In this document: positions 1-9,065 of the stretch, piece after piece
Layout of the letters: each line of letters begins with the position of its first letter
How positions within the stretch are numbered: position 1 is the first letter of the stretch
Source: an uncultured Collinsella sp.
GTDB lineage: Bacteria > Actinomycetota > Coriobacteriia > Coriobacteriales > Coriobacteriaceae
Reading direction: 5' to 3'
Length of the DNA stretch: 64,000 nucleotides
Assembly (NCBI GenBank): GCA_958437495.1
Contig: CAUBOH010000012.1
Coordinates: 6,153-70,152 of the forward strand
Position numbers and translations under genes: made by a program
Notes under the pieces: generated by a model
Told to the model about the DNA's origin: nothing
Databases searched by the model: none
Seen by the model: the letters and a program-made list of their open reading frames with translations, nothing else

Positions 1-1183
1 CTGCGAGCTGGGGTTTTGTTAGCACGGGAAGTTCTTGCGTGCCCGTTGTGCTTACGATCCAGGCCTTGTTAGTGTCGGTTCCAAAGCCCGAATCGGCGCG
101 TGAGACATCGTTAGCGATAATGGCATCACAACCCTTGCGGGCGAGCTTACGCTGCGCGTACTCCACGACGTTATCGGTCTCGGCCGCAAAGCCGATTACG
201 CGCCGCACTCCCTTTTGACACGAAAGCTCGGCCAAGATGTCAACGGTCTCGACCAGTTCAATGCGATCCAAACGCTCGTTGGACTTTTTGAGTTTATGGT
301 CGGCTGGAGCGGCGGGTGTGTAGTCAGCGACGGCAGCCGCACAAATGGCCGCATCGGCCGTCTGAAAGGCGCTCAGAGCCGCCTGCAGCATCTCTGTGGC
401 GGTTTGCACACGCACGCACTCCACGCCGCGGGGAACATCAAGCGATGTCGGTCCCAGCACAAGCGTGACCTCGGCACCGCGGCGAGTGGCCTCCCCCGCC
501 AGGGCGATGCCCATCTTGCCCGACGACCGGTTGCCAATAAAGCGCACGGGATCGATCGGCTCGTGCGTGGGGCCGGCGGTAATCACGATGCGCTTACCTG
601 CCAGGTCCTGAGGCGCGGGGTTGAGCACCTCGCAGACAGCCTCGACGATGTCCTCGGGCTCGCTCATGCGTCCCGTGTCCACGTCGCCGCAGGCAAGGTA
701 GCCGCTGCCGGGTCCCACCACATGGACACCGCGCTCGCGCAGCGTGGACATGTTGGCCTGTGTCGCCGGCGCCTTCCACATGCCGTTGTTCATAGCGGGT
801 GCGATCACGATGGGTCGCGGCGTCGCAAGTAGCGTGGTGGAGATGAGGTCGTCGGCGATGCCGTTGGCCATCTTGGCGATGATATTGGCCGTCGCGGGCG
901 CCACGACCACCAGATCGGGCTCTTGCGCCAGCGAAATGTGGTGGATGGGGTCGGAGGGGTCGTCGAACAGGCCTACGGCGACGGGCTCGTTGGTGAGCGC
1001 ACGGAAGGTGAGCGGGCCGACAAACTCGGTGGCATGCTCGCTCATAACGACCTTGACGCGCGCGCCGCGCTTTTGCAGCTGGCGCACGATATTGCACGAC
1101 TTATAGGCGGCGATCCCGCCGGTAATGCCCAGCAGGATCGTTTTTCCCTCAAGTTGCATTGAATTGTTGGATGCCGCCGTCAT
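1..1183 (-). CDS. coaBC: CoaBC: phosphopantothenoylcysteine decarboxylase / phosphopantothenate-cysteine ligase (3' end off window)
   Basis: Bifunctional cytosolic enzyme of coenzyme A synthesis. It joins cysteine to 4'-phosphopantothenate (CoaB) and decarboxylates the product with FMN (CoaC). The ATG at 1183 opens a frame with a glycine-rich LLGITGGIAAYKS start, the CoaC active-site histidine context DPIHHISLAQEPD, and the PAMNNGMW substrate-recognition motif at residues 129-136. The CoaB half runs to base 1 and shows the family motif GFAAETDNVVEYAQRKLARK followed by the conserved ANDVS and FGTDTN. About 394 codons are visible; E. coli Dfp has about 406, so only the last residues are missing. 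The gene starts 2 nt after the zinc-ribbon gene stops and is the last gene seen of the long minus-strand run. A second in-frame ATG at 1159 is possible but less likely. Confidence 0.95.
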   Translation of the reverse strand, partial: MTAASNNSMQLEGKTILLGITGGIAAYKSCNIVRQLQKRGARVKVVMSEHATEFVGPLTFRALTNEPVAVGLFDDPSDPIHHISLAQEPDLVVVAPATANIIAKMANGIADDLISTTLLATPRPIVIAPAMNNGMWKAPATQANMSTLRERGVHVVGPGSGYLACGDVDTGRMSEPEDIVEAVCEVLNPAPQDLAGKRIVITAGPTHEPIDPVRFIGNRSSGKMGIALAGEATRRGAEVTLVLGPTSLDVPRGVECVRVQTATEMLQAALSAFQTADAAICAAAVADYTPAAPADHKLKKSNERLDRIELVETVDILAELSCQKGVRRVIGFAAETDNVVEYAQRKLARKGCDAIIANDVSRADSGFGTDTNKAWIVSTTGTQELPVLTKPQLA

Positions 1184-1185
1184 CG

Positions 1186-1905
1186 CTAGGCTTCCTTGCT
1201 CGGGAGTACCAGGAGGCGGTGGCAGTACGGGCAGTGCGTAATCTCGCTGCCGTCGTGGTTGAGGTCGCTCATGGACGATGCCTGCAGCGCGGTGTGGCAG
1301 ACCGTGGGAATGTTGCCCTGGATGGTCTCGACGGCCAGCCCGCGGAACTGCTTCAGCAGACGCTCGTAGTCGGTGAGCACGTCGGTCGGCAGCGTGGCGG
1401 CAAGCGCGGTGCGCTCCTTAGTGGCGGCATCAATCTGGGCCTGGAGGTCGGCGGCCTTGGCGCGGGCGGCCTTGGTATCGGCCTTCACGCCCTCCTCGAA
1501 CTTGGCGATGATGGCCTGCGCGCGAGCCTCGCGGTCGAGCGCCTCCTTGTGGGCGACGACGACGTCCTTGCGGGTGTGCTCGATCTTGTCCAGACGCTTG
1601 GCCAGGGTGGCGAGCTCGTTCTCTAGGTCCTGAACCTCGCGGTAGTCGGAGCCGTCGACATGGCGCTTCTTGGCAGCCTCGATGGCGTTGTTGGTCTGAA
1701 TCTCGGTGGTGTTGAGATCGTCGAGCTCAATGTCCAGATCCTTGCGCTGGGCGTAGAGCTTGGTCATCTCGGACTTGAGCTTCACATAGGTCTTGCGCTT
1801 TGAAGCGAGCTCCTTGAGCTCCGGCATATTGGCAAGTTCGCTCTTGTTGCGGGCGAGCTCCAAATCGATCTGTTGCAGCTTGAGTAGCGTAGCGCCGGCG
1901 CTCAT
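1186..1905 (-). CDS. Coiled-coil protein with C-terminal C4 zinc ribbon
   Basis: A 239-aa protein. About residues 10-170 are a long charged alpha-helical coiled coil. It ends in a zinc-ribbon-like segment around CPYCHRLLVLPS near the C-terminus, with an upstream cysteine in TVCHTA. This architecture matches the widespread bacterial C4-type zinc ribbon family (PF02591 type), often found next to Nif3 as here. The precise role is not settled. The start was set at 1905 because AAAGGAGAG lies 5 nt upstream and the ATG overlaps the TGA of the Nif3 gene (ATGA); an in-frame ATG 36 nt upstream has no such site. Coupled translation with Nif3 is inferred. Confidence 0.88.
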   Translation of the reverse strand: MSAGATLLKLQQIDLELARNKSELANMPELKELASKRKTYVKLKSEMTKLYAQRKDLDIELDDLNTTEIQTNNAIEAAKKRHVDGSDYREVQDLENELATLAKRLDKIEHTRKDVVVAHKEALDREARAQAIIAKFEEGVKADTKAARAKAADLQAQIDAATKERTALAATLPTDVLTDYERLLKQFRGLAVETIQGNIPTVCHTALQASSMSDLNHDGSEITHCPYCHRLLVLPSKEA

Positions 1906-2711
1906 AAGTTCTCTCCTTTTGTCACAGTCCACCATTGGCAAGGGTTCAGTATTTTAATCGCATGACGGGGGTCGACCCCGGCGTCAACTGCAGAGTTCAT
2001 CAATATATCAACGAACGGTTCCTCGGAGCGGTCGTGGCCGAGCAAGATCACCGGTAGCCCGCGCAAGGCAAGGTCTTGCGCCACGTGGTAGCCCGCCTCG
2101 CCCGTCACGACAACATCTGCGCCCGCGGCGATAGCAAGCTCTCCAAAGTCGCCCAGGGAGCCGCCCAAAATGGCGACGGTTCGGCACGGGTGCTCGGCTT
2201 CACCCCATACGCGCGGGTTGCTGTCGAAGGCCGTGGCAGCACGGGCGGCAAGATCGCGCAGCGTGCACGGGTCGTTGAGCGTTGCAAGCGCGCCCAGGCC
2301 GGTGGTCTCGGGGTCGTCCACGTGCTCCAGTGAGCACACGGGTGCGGCACCCAGCAGCTCGCTCAGGCAGATGCGGGCTTCGTGCGAGCGGTCCAGGTTG
2401 GTGTGGAGCGAGATAATGCTCACCCCGCAGCGGGCAGCTTCGTAGAGGGCCGCGCTGCACTGGGTTCGTGTGGCATCCGCCGGGCAAAAGGCCTCGGGTG
2501 CCTTGATGTATATGGGATGATGCGTCAGCAGCACGTTGGCGCTTGCTTCTTGGGCGCGGCGAACATTAGCCTCGGTCGCATCGAGTGCGCAGGCAACGCC
2601 GGCGATCTCCGCGGCCGGATCGCCAACGGAGAGTCCTACGTGATCCCAGCCCTCGGCGTCCGCCTTGGGATAGCGTGCCAGCAGCGCGCGCTCAAGCTCG
2701 GCGACGATCAT
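1902..2711 (-). CDS. Nif3-like dinuclear metal-centre protein
   Basis: A 269-aa member of the Nif3/YbgI family, which binds two metal ions. Some members act as GTP cyclohydrolase 1 type 2-like hydrolases, but the physiological role is uncertain. Visible metal-ligand segments are the N-terminal WDHVGLSVGD, the histidine pair in LLTHHPIYIKAPE, the SLHTNLDRS segment near residue 100, and the C-terminal VTGEAGYHVAQDLALR and ILLGHDRSEEPFV. Length is normal for the short form without the inserted PII-like domain. Both ends overlap their neighbours by ATGA (cysteine desulfurase upstream, zinc-ribbon protein downstream), so the three are probably co-translated. Confidence 0.9.
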   Translation of the reverse strand: MIVAELERALLARYPKADAEGWDHVGLSVGDPAAEIAGVACALDATEANVRRAQEASANVLLTHHPIYIKAPEAFCPADATRTQCSAALYEAARCGVSIISLHTNLDRSHEARICLSELLGAAPVCSLEHVDDPETTGLGALATLNDPCTLRDLAARAATAFDSNPRVWGEAEHPCRTVAILGGSLGDFGELAIAAGADVVVTGEAGYHVAQDLALRGLPVILLGHDRSEEPFVDILMNSAVDAGVDPRHAIKILNPCQWWTVTKGENL

Positions 2712-3886
2712 GCGGCGCCTACGATCGAGAGTAGCGTCTGGGCAAATTCGTCCAGATCGCCCGGATTCACGCGGTCATCAAAGGAAATGCGCAGTGCGCC
2801 CAATGCCTGCTCGCGACCGATGCCCATCGCGCTCAAAACGTGGCTGGGGTCCATACTGCCGCTCGAGCATGCCGAGCCTGCCGATACCTCAAAGCCGGCA
2901 GCGTCGAGCTTGATGATGAGCTCCTCGGAGTCCATGCCGTCAATGTAGATCGATACCATGCCGGGCAGACGGTCGGCATGCGCGTAGTCGCCCATCGTGG
3001 CGTGAATGCGCGGATGGGCCGTAAGCGTGGCGTAGAGCTTGTCGGAAAGGGCTTGCAGCTTCTCGCGTTCCTCGGCCACATGGGGCGTCAGCGTGCGGGC
3101 GGCAGCGGCAAAGGCGAGCTGCGTGCGCAGGTCCTGCGTGCCGGCACGTCGTCCGGCTTCCTGTCCACCGCCAAAGATTCGGGGGCGCAGCGGCGTGCGG
3201 TTCTTAAGGTAGAGCGCGCCGGATGCCACAGGGCCGCCGATCTTATGCGCGGCAACGGACATGGCATCGACGCCCAGCTCGGTGACATCGAGCGGAATAT
3301 GCAGATAGCCCTGGATGGCATCGGTGTGGAAAAGGGCGCCCACGGTATGCGCGGCCGCGGCAAGCTCGCGGATGGGCTGCACCACGCCGGTCTCGTTGTT
3401 GGCAACCATGATGCTCACGAGCGCCACGTCGTCGCCTAGTAGCTCGACAAGCGCGGCAGGCTCAATGTAGCCCGCGCGGCAAGGCGTCGCCAGGTCGACG
3501 GTAAAACCGGCGGCACGCAGCAGCGGCAGGTTGTCCAGAATCGAATCGTGCTCGATGGCAGATACGATCACGCGGTTACGCTTGCGATCGCGCTGACGGG
3601 CGCCCTCGGCAAGACCGAGCAGCGCCAGCTGGTTTGCCTCGGTGCCGCCGTTGGTCAGGATTATCTCTGATGGGCGGACGCGCGCGCCAAAGCTGCGGGC
3701 AATCTCTCGACGCGCCACTTCCAGGCGTGCAGCGGCCTTGCGGCCGAGCGAATGCAGCGAGTTGGGGTTGACGCCGGCAAGCTCGCTGTCGTCGTATTCG
3801 CGCTGCGCAAGGAGCGCCTCGGCGCGCATGGGCGTCGAGGCGGCATAGTCAAGATTAACGGGTATGCGGTTTTGACCTGCGGTCAT
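2708..3886 (-). CDS. Cysteine desulfurase (NifS/IscS family)
   Basis: A 392-aa PLP enzyme that takes sulfur from L-cysteine as an enzyme persulfide for Fe-S clusters, thiolated tRNA or thiamine. The fold-type I landmarks are all present: NLDYAAST at the N-terminus, NGGTEANQLAL, the aspartate of FHTDAIQG, the PLP lysine in SVAAHKIGGP, and the catalytic cysteine loop SAGSACSSGSMDPSHV near the C-terminus. The usual arginine-glycine-threonine motif is seen as RRAGTQDL. A GGAGG ribosome site sits in the tail of the upstream rpe gene. No scaffold (IscU/SufU) gene is adjacent, so which sulfur pathway it feeds cannot be told from here. Confidence 0.95.
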   Translation of the reverse strand: MTAGQNRIPVNLDYAASTPMRAEALLAQREYDDSELAGVNPNSLHSLGRKAAARLEVARREIARSFGARVRPSEIILTNGGTEANQLALLGLAEGARQRDRKRNRVIVSAIEHDSILDNLPLLRAAGFTVDLATPCRAGYIEPAALVELLGDDVALVSIMVANNETGVVQPIRELAAAAHTVGALFHTDAIQGYLHIPLDVTELGVDAMSVAAHKIGGPVASGALYLKNRTPLRPRIFGGGQEAGRRAGTQDLRTQLAFAAAARTLTPHVAEEREKLQALSDKLYATLTAHPRIHATMGDYAHADRLPGMVSIYIDGMDSEELIIKLDAAGFEVSAGSACSSGSMDPSHVLSAMGIGREQALGALRISFDDRVNPGDLDEFAQTLLSIVGAA

Positions 3887-3892
3887 AAGGGT

Positions 3893-4564
3893 TTATGCCT
3901 CCTGTGCGGCCTCGTTGCCCAGCTTCTGCAGCAGCGCAACCTCGGCAGCGGGATCTTCGGACTTAAATACGGCGGAGCCGGCCACCAGGACATCGGCACC
4001 GGCCTTGACGACCTCGGCGATGTTTTTGGAAGAGATGCCGCCGTCGACCTCGATCATGGGCGACACGCCGTGGCGCTCGCACATGGCTTTGAGCTCGTGG
4101 AGCTTGGCGATGGTGCCCGGGATAAAGCTCTGGCCGCCAAAGCCGGGGTTCACGCTCATCAGCAGCACCATATCGACGACGTCGATGATGCTTTCGAGCA
4201 CGCAGACGGGCGTGGCGGGGTTGAGCACCACGCCGGCCTTGACGCCGCGCTGCTGTAGATGGGTGAGCGTGCGGTGCAGGTGCGTGGAAGCCTCGTAGTG
4301 CACGGTGATCATGTCGGCACCGGCGTCAGCGTACCAATCGACCGTCTCGTCGGGGTTCGACACCATCAGGTGCGCGTCGACCGGTACATCGGTGGAGCGC
4401 TTGACGGCCTTGAGGATGTCAACGCCAAAAGTCAGGTTGCCGGTAAAGTGACCGTCCATGACGTCAAAGTGCACGTAGTCGGCACCGGCGATCTTGTCGA
4501 GCTCGCCCTTGAGGTTGGCCATGTCGGCCGAAAGGACAGACGGAGCGATTTTGATGGAACCCAT
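3893..4564 (-). CDS. rpe: Ribulose-phosphate 3-epimerase
   Basis: A 223-aa TIM-barrel enzyme interconverting ribulose 5-phosphate and xylulose 5-phosphate in the pentose phosphate pathway. Family motifs are in order: KIAPSVLSADMANL at the N-terminus, the metal-site VHFDVMDGHF, VDAHLMV, VNPGFGGQSFI, and EVDGGI with the phosphate-binding AGSAVFK near the C-terminus. Length is typical. GAAAGG precedes the ATG. It sits between gpsA and the cysteine desulfurase with gaps of 18 and 6 nt, within the same minus-strand run. Confidence 0.97.
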   Translation of the reverse strand: MGSIKIAPSVLSADMANLKGELDKIAGADYVHFDVMDGHFTGNLTFGVDILKAVKRSTDVPVDAHLMVSNPDETVDWYADAGADMITVHYEASTHLHRTLTHLQQRGVKAGVVLNPATPVCVLESIIDVVDMVLLMSVNPGFGGQSFIPGTIAKLHELKAMCERHGVSPMIEVDGGISSKNIAEVVKAGADVLVAGSAVFKSEDPAAEVALLQKLGNEAAQEA

Positions 4565-4582
4565 GGTAGTAGCCTTTCTGCG

Positions 4583-5590
4583 CTAGTCGTTGAGTCCGTA
4601 GAACTCTTGAGAGGGGACGCGGTCGGTAAGGATCTCGAGCGCCCTATCCAAAGTAACACCGTTGTAGAGCGTTTGCTCCACGGCAAAGGTGAGCGGAATG
4701 TCTACGCCCAGTGAACGGGCGAGCTCGCTCACACTGCGGGCGGCAACGGCTCCTTCCACGACCATATGCGTGCGCGTCTGGTACTCGTCGAGCGAAACGC
4801 CGTGGGCAAACTCGTAGCCAAAGGTGCGGTTGCGCGAATGCTCGGAGGTGCAGGTGGCAATGAGGTCGCCCATGCCGGCAAGCCCCATGCAGGTCATGGC
4901 CTGGCCGCCGCGGGCGTGCACCAGGCGGCTGATCTCGGCCAGGCCGCGCGTCATGATGAGGGCGAGCGTGTTGTCGCCCGCGCCCGAGCCGGCGGAGATG
5001 CCGCATACGATGGCGATAACGTTCTTCATGGCGCCGCATACCTCGACGCCGGTCATATCCTGCGACAGGTAGATGCGGAAGGCCGTGGACAGCAGCAGCT
5101 TCTTAAAGGACTCCCCTACCTGCGAATCTTCACTGGCGATAACAGCGGCAGAGAGCCCGCCGCGGCAAATCTCCTCGGCATGGTTGGGGCCCGAGAGGGC
5201 CGCCACACGCCGCTCGTTGCCGATCCCGCTGGCAATGACCTCGCTCATGAGCAGGCCGGACTCGGGCTCGATGCCCTTGGTGAGGCACAGAACCGGCGTC
5301 TCGGCATTGATAAACGGCGCCGCCTGGTGACAGACGTCGCGCAAGTGCGTGGAGGGCACGGCAAAGATGATCGCATCGGCACCGTCGAGCGCCTGGGCGA
5401 GCTCGGTCGTTGCTACCACGTTGTCCGGCAGCTCGTATCCCACCAGATAGCGCGGGTTGCGATGCTCGCCGTTAATGCCGGCGGCCGTCTCCTCACTGTG
5501 GGCCCACATGGTCACGCGCTCGGCTCGCGCGGCGGCAAGGCCGGCGACGGCGGTTCCCCAGGAGCCGGAGCCAATCAGCGCAACATTCAT
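4583..5590 (-). CDS. gpsA: NAD(P)-dependent glycerol-3-phosphate dehydrogenase
   Basis: A 335-aa cytosolic enzyme reducing dihydroxyacetone phosphate to sn-glycerol 3-phosphate, the backbone for phospholipids. The N-terminal Rossmann motif is GSGSWGTAVAGLAA (GxGxxGxA); also visible are the PSTHLRD and LTKGIE motifs, SGPNHAEE, the catalytic lysine in CGAMKNVIAI, and GLAGMGDLIATCTSEHSRN. Length is normal. GTAGGAGAG precedes the ATG. Its stop/start neighbours are plsY (9 nt upstream) and rpe, so the first two steps of phosphatidate synthesis are encoded side by side. Confidence 0.97.
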   Translation of the reverse strand: MNVALIGSGSWGTAVAGLAAARAERVTMWAHSEETAAGINGEHRNPRYLVGYELPDNVVATTELAQALDGADAIIFAVPSTHLRDVCHQAAPFINAETPVLCLTKGIEPESGLLMSEVIASGIGNERRVAALSGPNHAEEICRGGLSAAVIASEDSQVGESFKKLLLSTAFRIYLSQDMTGVEVCGAMKNVIAIVCGISAGSGAGDNTLALIMTRGLAEISRLVHARGGQAMTCMGLAGMGDLIATCTSEHSRNRTFGYEFAHGVSLDEYQTRTHMVVEGAVAARSVSELARSLGVDIPLTFAVEQTLYNGVTLDRALEILTDRVPSQEFYGLND

Positions 5591-5599
5591 GACTCTCTC

Positions 5600-6283
5600 C
5601 TACTTATCGTCGGGCTCGGTGACGCGCTTGGTAAACGAGAGCTTGGACTCCTTACCGCACGTGAGCTTTTTGATGTTCGCGCGATGGGCCCACACCACGG
5701 TGATGCCGATCATCGCCATGCAAAACTTAAGTCCCAGGCTGCTGTACGGAAAGACCGCGCAAGTGGCGATGGGAAGACCGATGGCCGCGGCAAGCGAGCC
5801 CACCGACACAAACTTGGTGATGGCGACGGCCACGATAAACATGCCCAGCAGCGACAGGCCAATGGGCCAGTACCAGGCGAGGATGACGCCCAGACCAACC
5901 GCGATGCCCTTGCCGCCGTGGAAGTTAAGGTAGGGCGAGAAGATGTGGCCCCATACCGCTGCCAGGCAGATGACGCCGAGCATCCAATCGCCGGGGGCTC
6001 CAGGCGCCATGATGTTCGGCGGAAAACCATAGCCCAGGTCGGCAATGAGCGGACGGGCGATAAGGACACAGATGGCGCCCTTCAGGCAGTCGAGCAGCAG
6101 CGTGAGTGCCGCTACCTTGGGGCCGGCAACGCGCAGCGCATTGGTGGTTCCGATGTTGCCGGAGCCCGCCTTGCGAATGTCGGTGTGGTTGAACACGCGG
6201 CCCAGGATCAGGCCAAACGGAATCGCTCCGATAAAGAACGAGACCACGGCGCAGATGGCGGTCAGCAGAATCGGATTATGCAT
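5600..6283 (-). CDS. plsY: Glycerol-3-phosphate acyltransferase PlsY (acyl-phosphate dependent)
   Basis: A 227-aa polytopic membrane protein that acylates glycerol 3-phosphate using acyl-phosphate to form lysophosphatidate. Several hydrophobic helices are visible. The conserved loops are SGNIGTTNALR near residue 40 (acyl-phosphate site), the GHIFSPYLNFHGGKGIA segment, and a third loop with FPYSSLG. The start was set at 6283: the sequence then begins with a membrane helix and GAAGGAGCAAAAGG lies just upstream, whereas the longer frame adds a 37-residue non-family leader. It overlaps the 3' end of der by 8 nt and is followed by gpsA, its substrate supplier. Confidence 0.95.
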   Translation of the reverse strand: MHNPILLTAICAVVSFFIGAIPFGLILGRVFNHTDIRKAGSGNIGTTNALRVAGPKVAALTLLLDCLKGAICVLIARPLIADLGYGFPPNIMAPGAPGDWMLGVICLAAVWGHIFSPYLNFHGGKGIAVGLGVILAWYWPIGLSLLGMFIVAVAITKFVSVGSLAAAIGLPIATCAVFPYSSLGLKFCMAMIGITVVWAHRANIKKLTCGKESKLSFTKRVTEPDDK

Positions 6284-7610
6284 CCTTTTGCTCCTTCTTC
6301 CTAAAGAAGAGTCGAATGGGCGTGCCGGCGAAGTCGAATGTCGAGCGCATACGGTTCTCCACGTAGCGCTGGTAGGTGTCGTTGACCAGGTCACTGTGGT
6401 TGACGAAGAACGTAAACGTCGGCGGGTTGATGCCCGTCTGAGTCACGTAGTGCATGCGCAGGCGGCGCTTGCCGTCTACCACGGTGTGGCCGAACTCGCG
6501 CAGGTCGGTGAGGAAGGTGTTGAGGCGCGAGGTGGTGATCTTTTGCGAGCGCGCCTTCTCAGCGGCGTCGACCATCGCCCAGATCTTCTCAACGCTGCGG
6601 CCGGTGAGGGCAGAGATGCGCAGGTACTGGGCCCAGGGAGCCATGACGCCCAGACGGCGGTCGACGGTCTCCATGCAGGCCTCGCGCTTGCGGTCGTCGT
6701 CGAGCAGGTCCCACTTGTTGAGCAGCACGACGATGGCACAGCCGCGTTCGATGGCAAGGCCCATGACCTTCTGGTCCTGCTCGGTAACGCCCACGGAGGC
6801 GTCGACGACGAGCAGTGCCACGTCGGCGCGATCGATGGCGCGCAGGCCGCGGACCATGGAGTAGTACTCGATGTTCTCGTACACGGTGCTCTTCTTGCGA
6901 ATACCCGCGGTGTCGACCATGCGGTAGTGCTTGCCGTTGCGCTCAACGACGGTGTCGATGGCGTCGCGCGTCGTGCCGGCAATGTTGGACACGATAGAGC
7001 GGTCGGCGCCCAGGATACGGTTGAACAGTGACGACTTACCGGCATTGGGGCGGCCGATGATGGCGACGTTCAGCGCGTCGGGGAACTCGTCGGCGACCTC
7101 GTCCTCCTCGTCGGGCAGCAGCGCCACGATGTCGTCGAGGAGGTCGCCCGTGCCGTGGCCGTGCAGGGCCGAAAGCGGCGTGGGCTCGCCGATACCGAGC
7201 GAATAAAACTCCCAGATGCTGTCGTTTTCGCGATCGGGGTTGTCGAGCTTGTTCACCAGCAAAAAGACCGGCTTGTCGCAGCGCTTGAGCATGCGGGCGA
7301 CCGACTCGTCCTCCTCGGTGACGCCGGTGCGGCCGTCGACCACAAACAGGATGACGGCGGCTTCCTCGGCGGCGGCGAGGGCCTGGTCGCGGATGGACGT
7401 GGCAAAGACGTCATCGCTCTTGAGCGGCTCGATGCCGCCCGTGTCGACGATGGTGAACTCGCGGCCGTTCCAATCGGCCGTGTGGTATGAGCGGTCGCGC
7501 GTAACGCCGCGGGACTCATGGACGATGGCGTCCGAGGTCTGGGCCAAGCGGTTAACGAGCGTGGACTTGCCCACGTTGGGGCGTCCGACGACGGCGACGA
7601 TAGGTTTCAT
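6276..7610 (-). CDS. der: GTPase Der (EngA), ribosome assembly
   Basis: A 444-aa double-GTPase needed for 50S subunit maturation. The first G domain begins at the start with VGRPNVGKSTLVNRL, followed by DTGGIE and NKLD; the second has IGRPNAGKSSLFNR, DTAGIRKKS and NKWD. A C-terminal KH-like domain follows, containing the typical NPPTFTFFVN. The start at 7610 was chosen because the family begins directly with the P-loop strand and AGGAGTGCAG precedes it; the longer frame adds 57 residues of unrelated sequence. It overlaps plsY by 8 nt. Confidence 0.97.
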   Translation of the reverse strand: MKPIVAVVGRPNVGKSTLVNRLAQTSDAIVHESRGVTRDRSYHTADWNGREFTIVDTGGIEPLKSDDVFATSIRDQALAAAEEAAVILFVVDGRTGVTEEDESVARMLKRCDKPVFLLVNKLDNPDRENDSIWEFYSLGIGEPTPLSALHGHGTGDLLDDIVALLPDEEDEVADEFPDALNVAIIGRPNAGKSSLFNRILGADRSIVSNIAGTTRDAIDTVVERNGKHYRMVDTAGIRKKSTVYENIEYYSMVRGLRAIDRADVALLVVDASVGVTEQDQKVMGLAIERGCAIVVLLNKWDLLDDDRKREACMETVDRRLGVMAPWAQYLRISALTGRSVEKIWAMVDAAEKARSQKITTSRLNTFLTDLREFGHTVVDGKRRLRMHYVTQTGINPPTFTFFVNHSDLVNDTYQRYVENRMRSTFDFAGTPIRLFFRKKEQKDA

Positions 7611-7620
7611 CTGCACTCCT

Positions 7621-9063
7621 TTAATGGGTAGGGTCAGCGGAATTAGTAGAGTCGGCAGGCACAATGCCAAGGATATGCTCCAGGGTATCGAGCAGCTCAT
7701 GCGGCATGGTCGACACCACATGAACCTCGGCGCCGCGACTGGTAAGGCTTGCGAGTAAATCGTCACGATGATACTCGTCAAGCGTCATGCCGTCAGCGTT
7801 GAACATGAGCTTAGGCACAAAGAGCATAACCCCCGACAGGTCCTGCGGCAGTTGCTCCAAAATGTCGCAGGCGACGATGAGGCCGGTCACGTCCACGTTG
7901 CCGCCAAAGTAGCGGTTTTTGATGGCTGTGACGGTGCCGGCAAGGCCCCGTGGAGACTCCACAAAGCGCGCCACGGTGTCGCGCGCGCTGGCGCCCGAGA
8001 GGCACAGCAGACGCTGGCCACGGGCGGCGATGCCAGCACGGACGCGGGCCAGACGCTCGGCGTCGGCGGCAAGCACGTCATCGGTCTCGTCCAGATACGA
8101 GCGAATCATGCCGATGCCGTCGTAGTACTGCGGGTAGCCGTCGTAAAAGTCCGCCTCGGGCGGCTCGATGCCGGCGTCCAGATAGAACTCGTCGCTCATC
8201 TGGAAGGTGTGGCGGCCAAAGCGTTCGTAGGCACGGTCCTGGTAGGGACGGATCATGGCAATGGTCTCGCGCGCGAGCTCAGGTTTGTCGCTGTATGACC
8301 AGGTAAAGCGATTCTGGTGCTTGGTAAAGCCCAGCGGCACGATGCCCAGGCTCGTGATCTGCTCGTGCTCCTCGCAAAAGCGCAGGGTCTTTTGCAGCTC
8401 CTCGCCGTCGTTCATGCCGGGGCACAGCACGATCTGCGCGTGTATCTCGATGCCGGCGGCCATGATGGCCTCGAGCACGTCCATACCGCGCTGGGCGTTG
8501 CGCCCCATCATGCGGCGGCGGACGTCGGGGCTCACGGCGTGGACCGACACGTTCATGGGGCTCATGTTGCGTTGGATGACGTTTTGAACATCTTCGTCGG
8601 TGAGATTCGTGAGCGTGACAAAGTTGCCCTGCAAAAAGCTCAGGCGGTAGTCGTCATCGCGAATATAGAGCGTTGAGCGGCCGCCCTTGGGCAGCATGGT
8701 CATAAAGCAGAACACGCAGGCGTTCACGCAGGTGCGCATGCCATCGAAGATGGGACCATCGAACTCAAGGCCCCAGTCCTCTCCCGGGAAGCGGTCGAGC
8801 TCGACGGGGGTGACGCTGTTGTCGCGCGGGTCAAAAACCTCGAGGTCGACGATGTCGTCGTCAGCCTCCCAAAGCCACACGATCATGTCGGTGAGTGCCT
8901 CACCGTTGACCGTGAGCACGCGCATTCCCGGCTCGATACCCACATCCCACGCGGGCGATTCGGGGCGCACGCTCTTTACGAGCGCGCCCTCACCCGGCTC
9001 GGGGTCGCGGCTGCGCCCGTAATCGGCCACCTCGGCGGCGTATGCGGGTACGGTCTGGTCCAT
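7621..9063 (-). CDS. Radical SAM protein with N-terminal PDZ-like and C-terminal DUF512 domain
   Basis: A 480-aa protein. An N-terminal PDZ-like segment (residues about 20-75, with SPAWDVGIEPGMRVLTVNG) is followed by a radical SAM core with the cluster motif CVNACVFCF (CxxxCxxC) near residue 110, and then a DUF512 region containing IVPLGFTKHQNR and a C-terminal MTLDEYHRDDL segment. This is the conserved DUF512 radical SAM family of Firmicutes, Actinobacteria and Cyanobacteria, often beside der as here; its substrate is unknown. The start at 9063 follows the ispH stop by 2 nt; the longer frame upstream overlaps ispH and has no family sequence. Confidence 0.9.
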   Translation of the reverse strand: MDQTVPAYAAEVADYGRSRDPEPGEGALVKSVRPESPAWDVGIEPGMRVLTVNGEALTDMIVWLWEADDDIVDLEVFDPRDNSVTPVELDRFPGEDWGLEFDGPIFDGMRTCVNACVFCFMTMLPKGGRSTLYIRDDDYRLSFLQGNFVTLTNLTDEDVQNVIQRNMSPMNVSVHAVSPDVRRRMMGRNAQRGMDVLEAIMAAGIEIHAQIVLCPGMNDGEELQKTLRFCEEHEQITSLGIVPLGFTKHQNRFTWSYSDKPELARETIAMIRPYQDRAYERFGRHTFQMSDEFYLDAGIEPPEADFYDGYPQYYDGIGMIRSYLDETDDVLAADAERLARVRAGIAARGQRLLCLSGASARDTVARFVESPRGLAGTVTAIKNRYFGGNVDVTGLIVACDILEQLPQDLSGVMLFVPKLMFNADGMTLDEYHRDDLLASLTSRGAEVHVVSTMPHELLDTLEHILGIVPADSTNSADPTH

Positions 9064-9065
9064 GA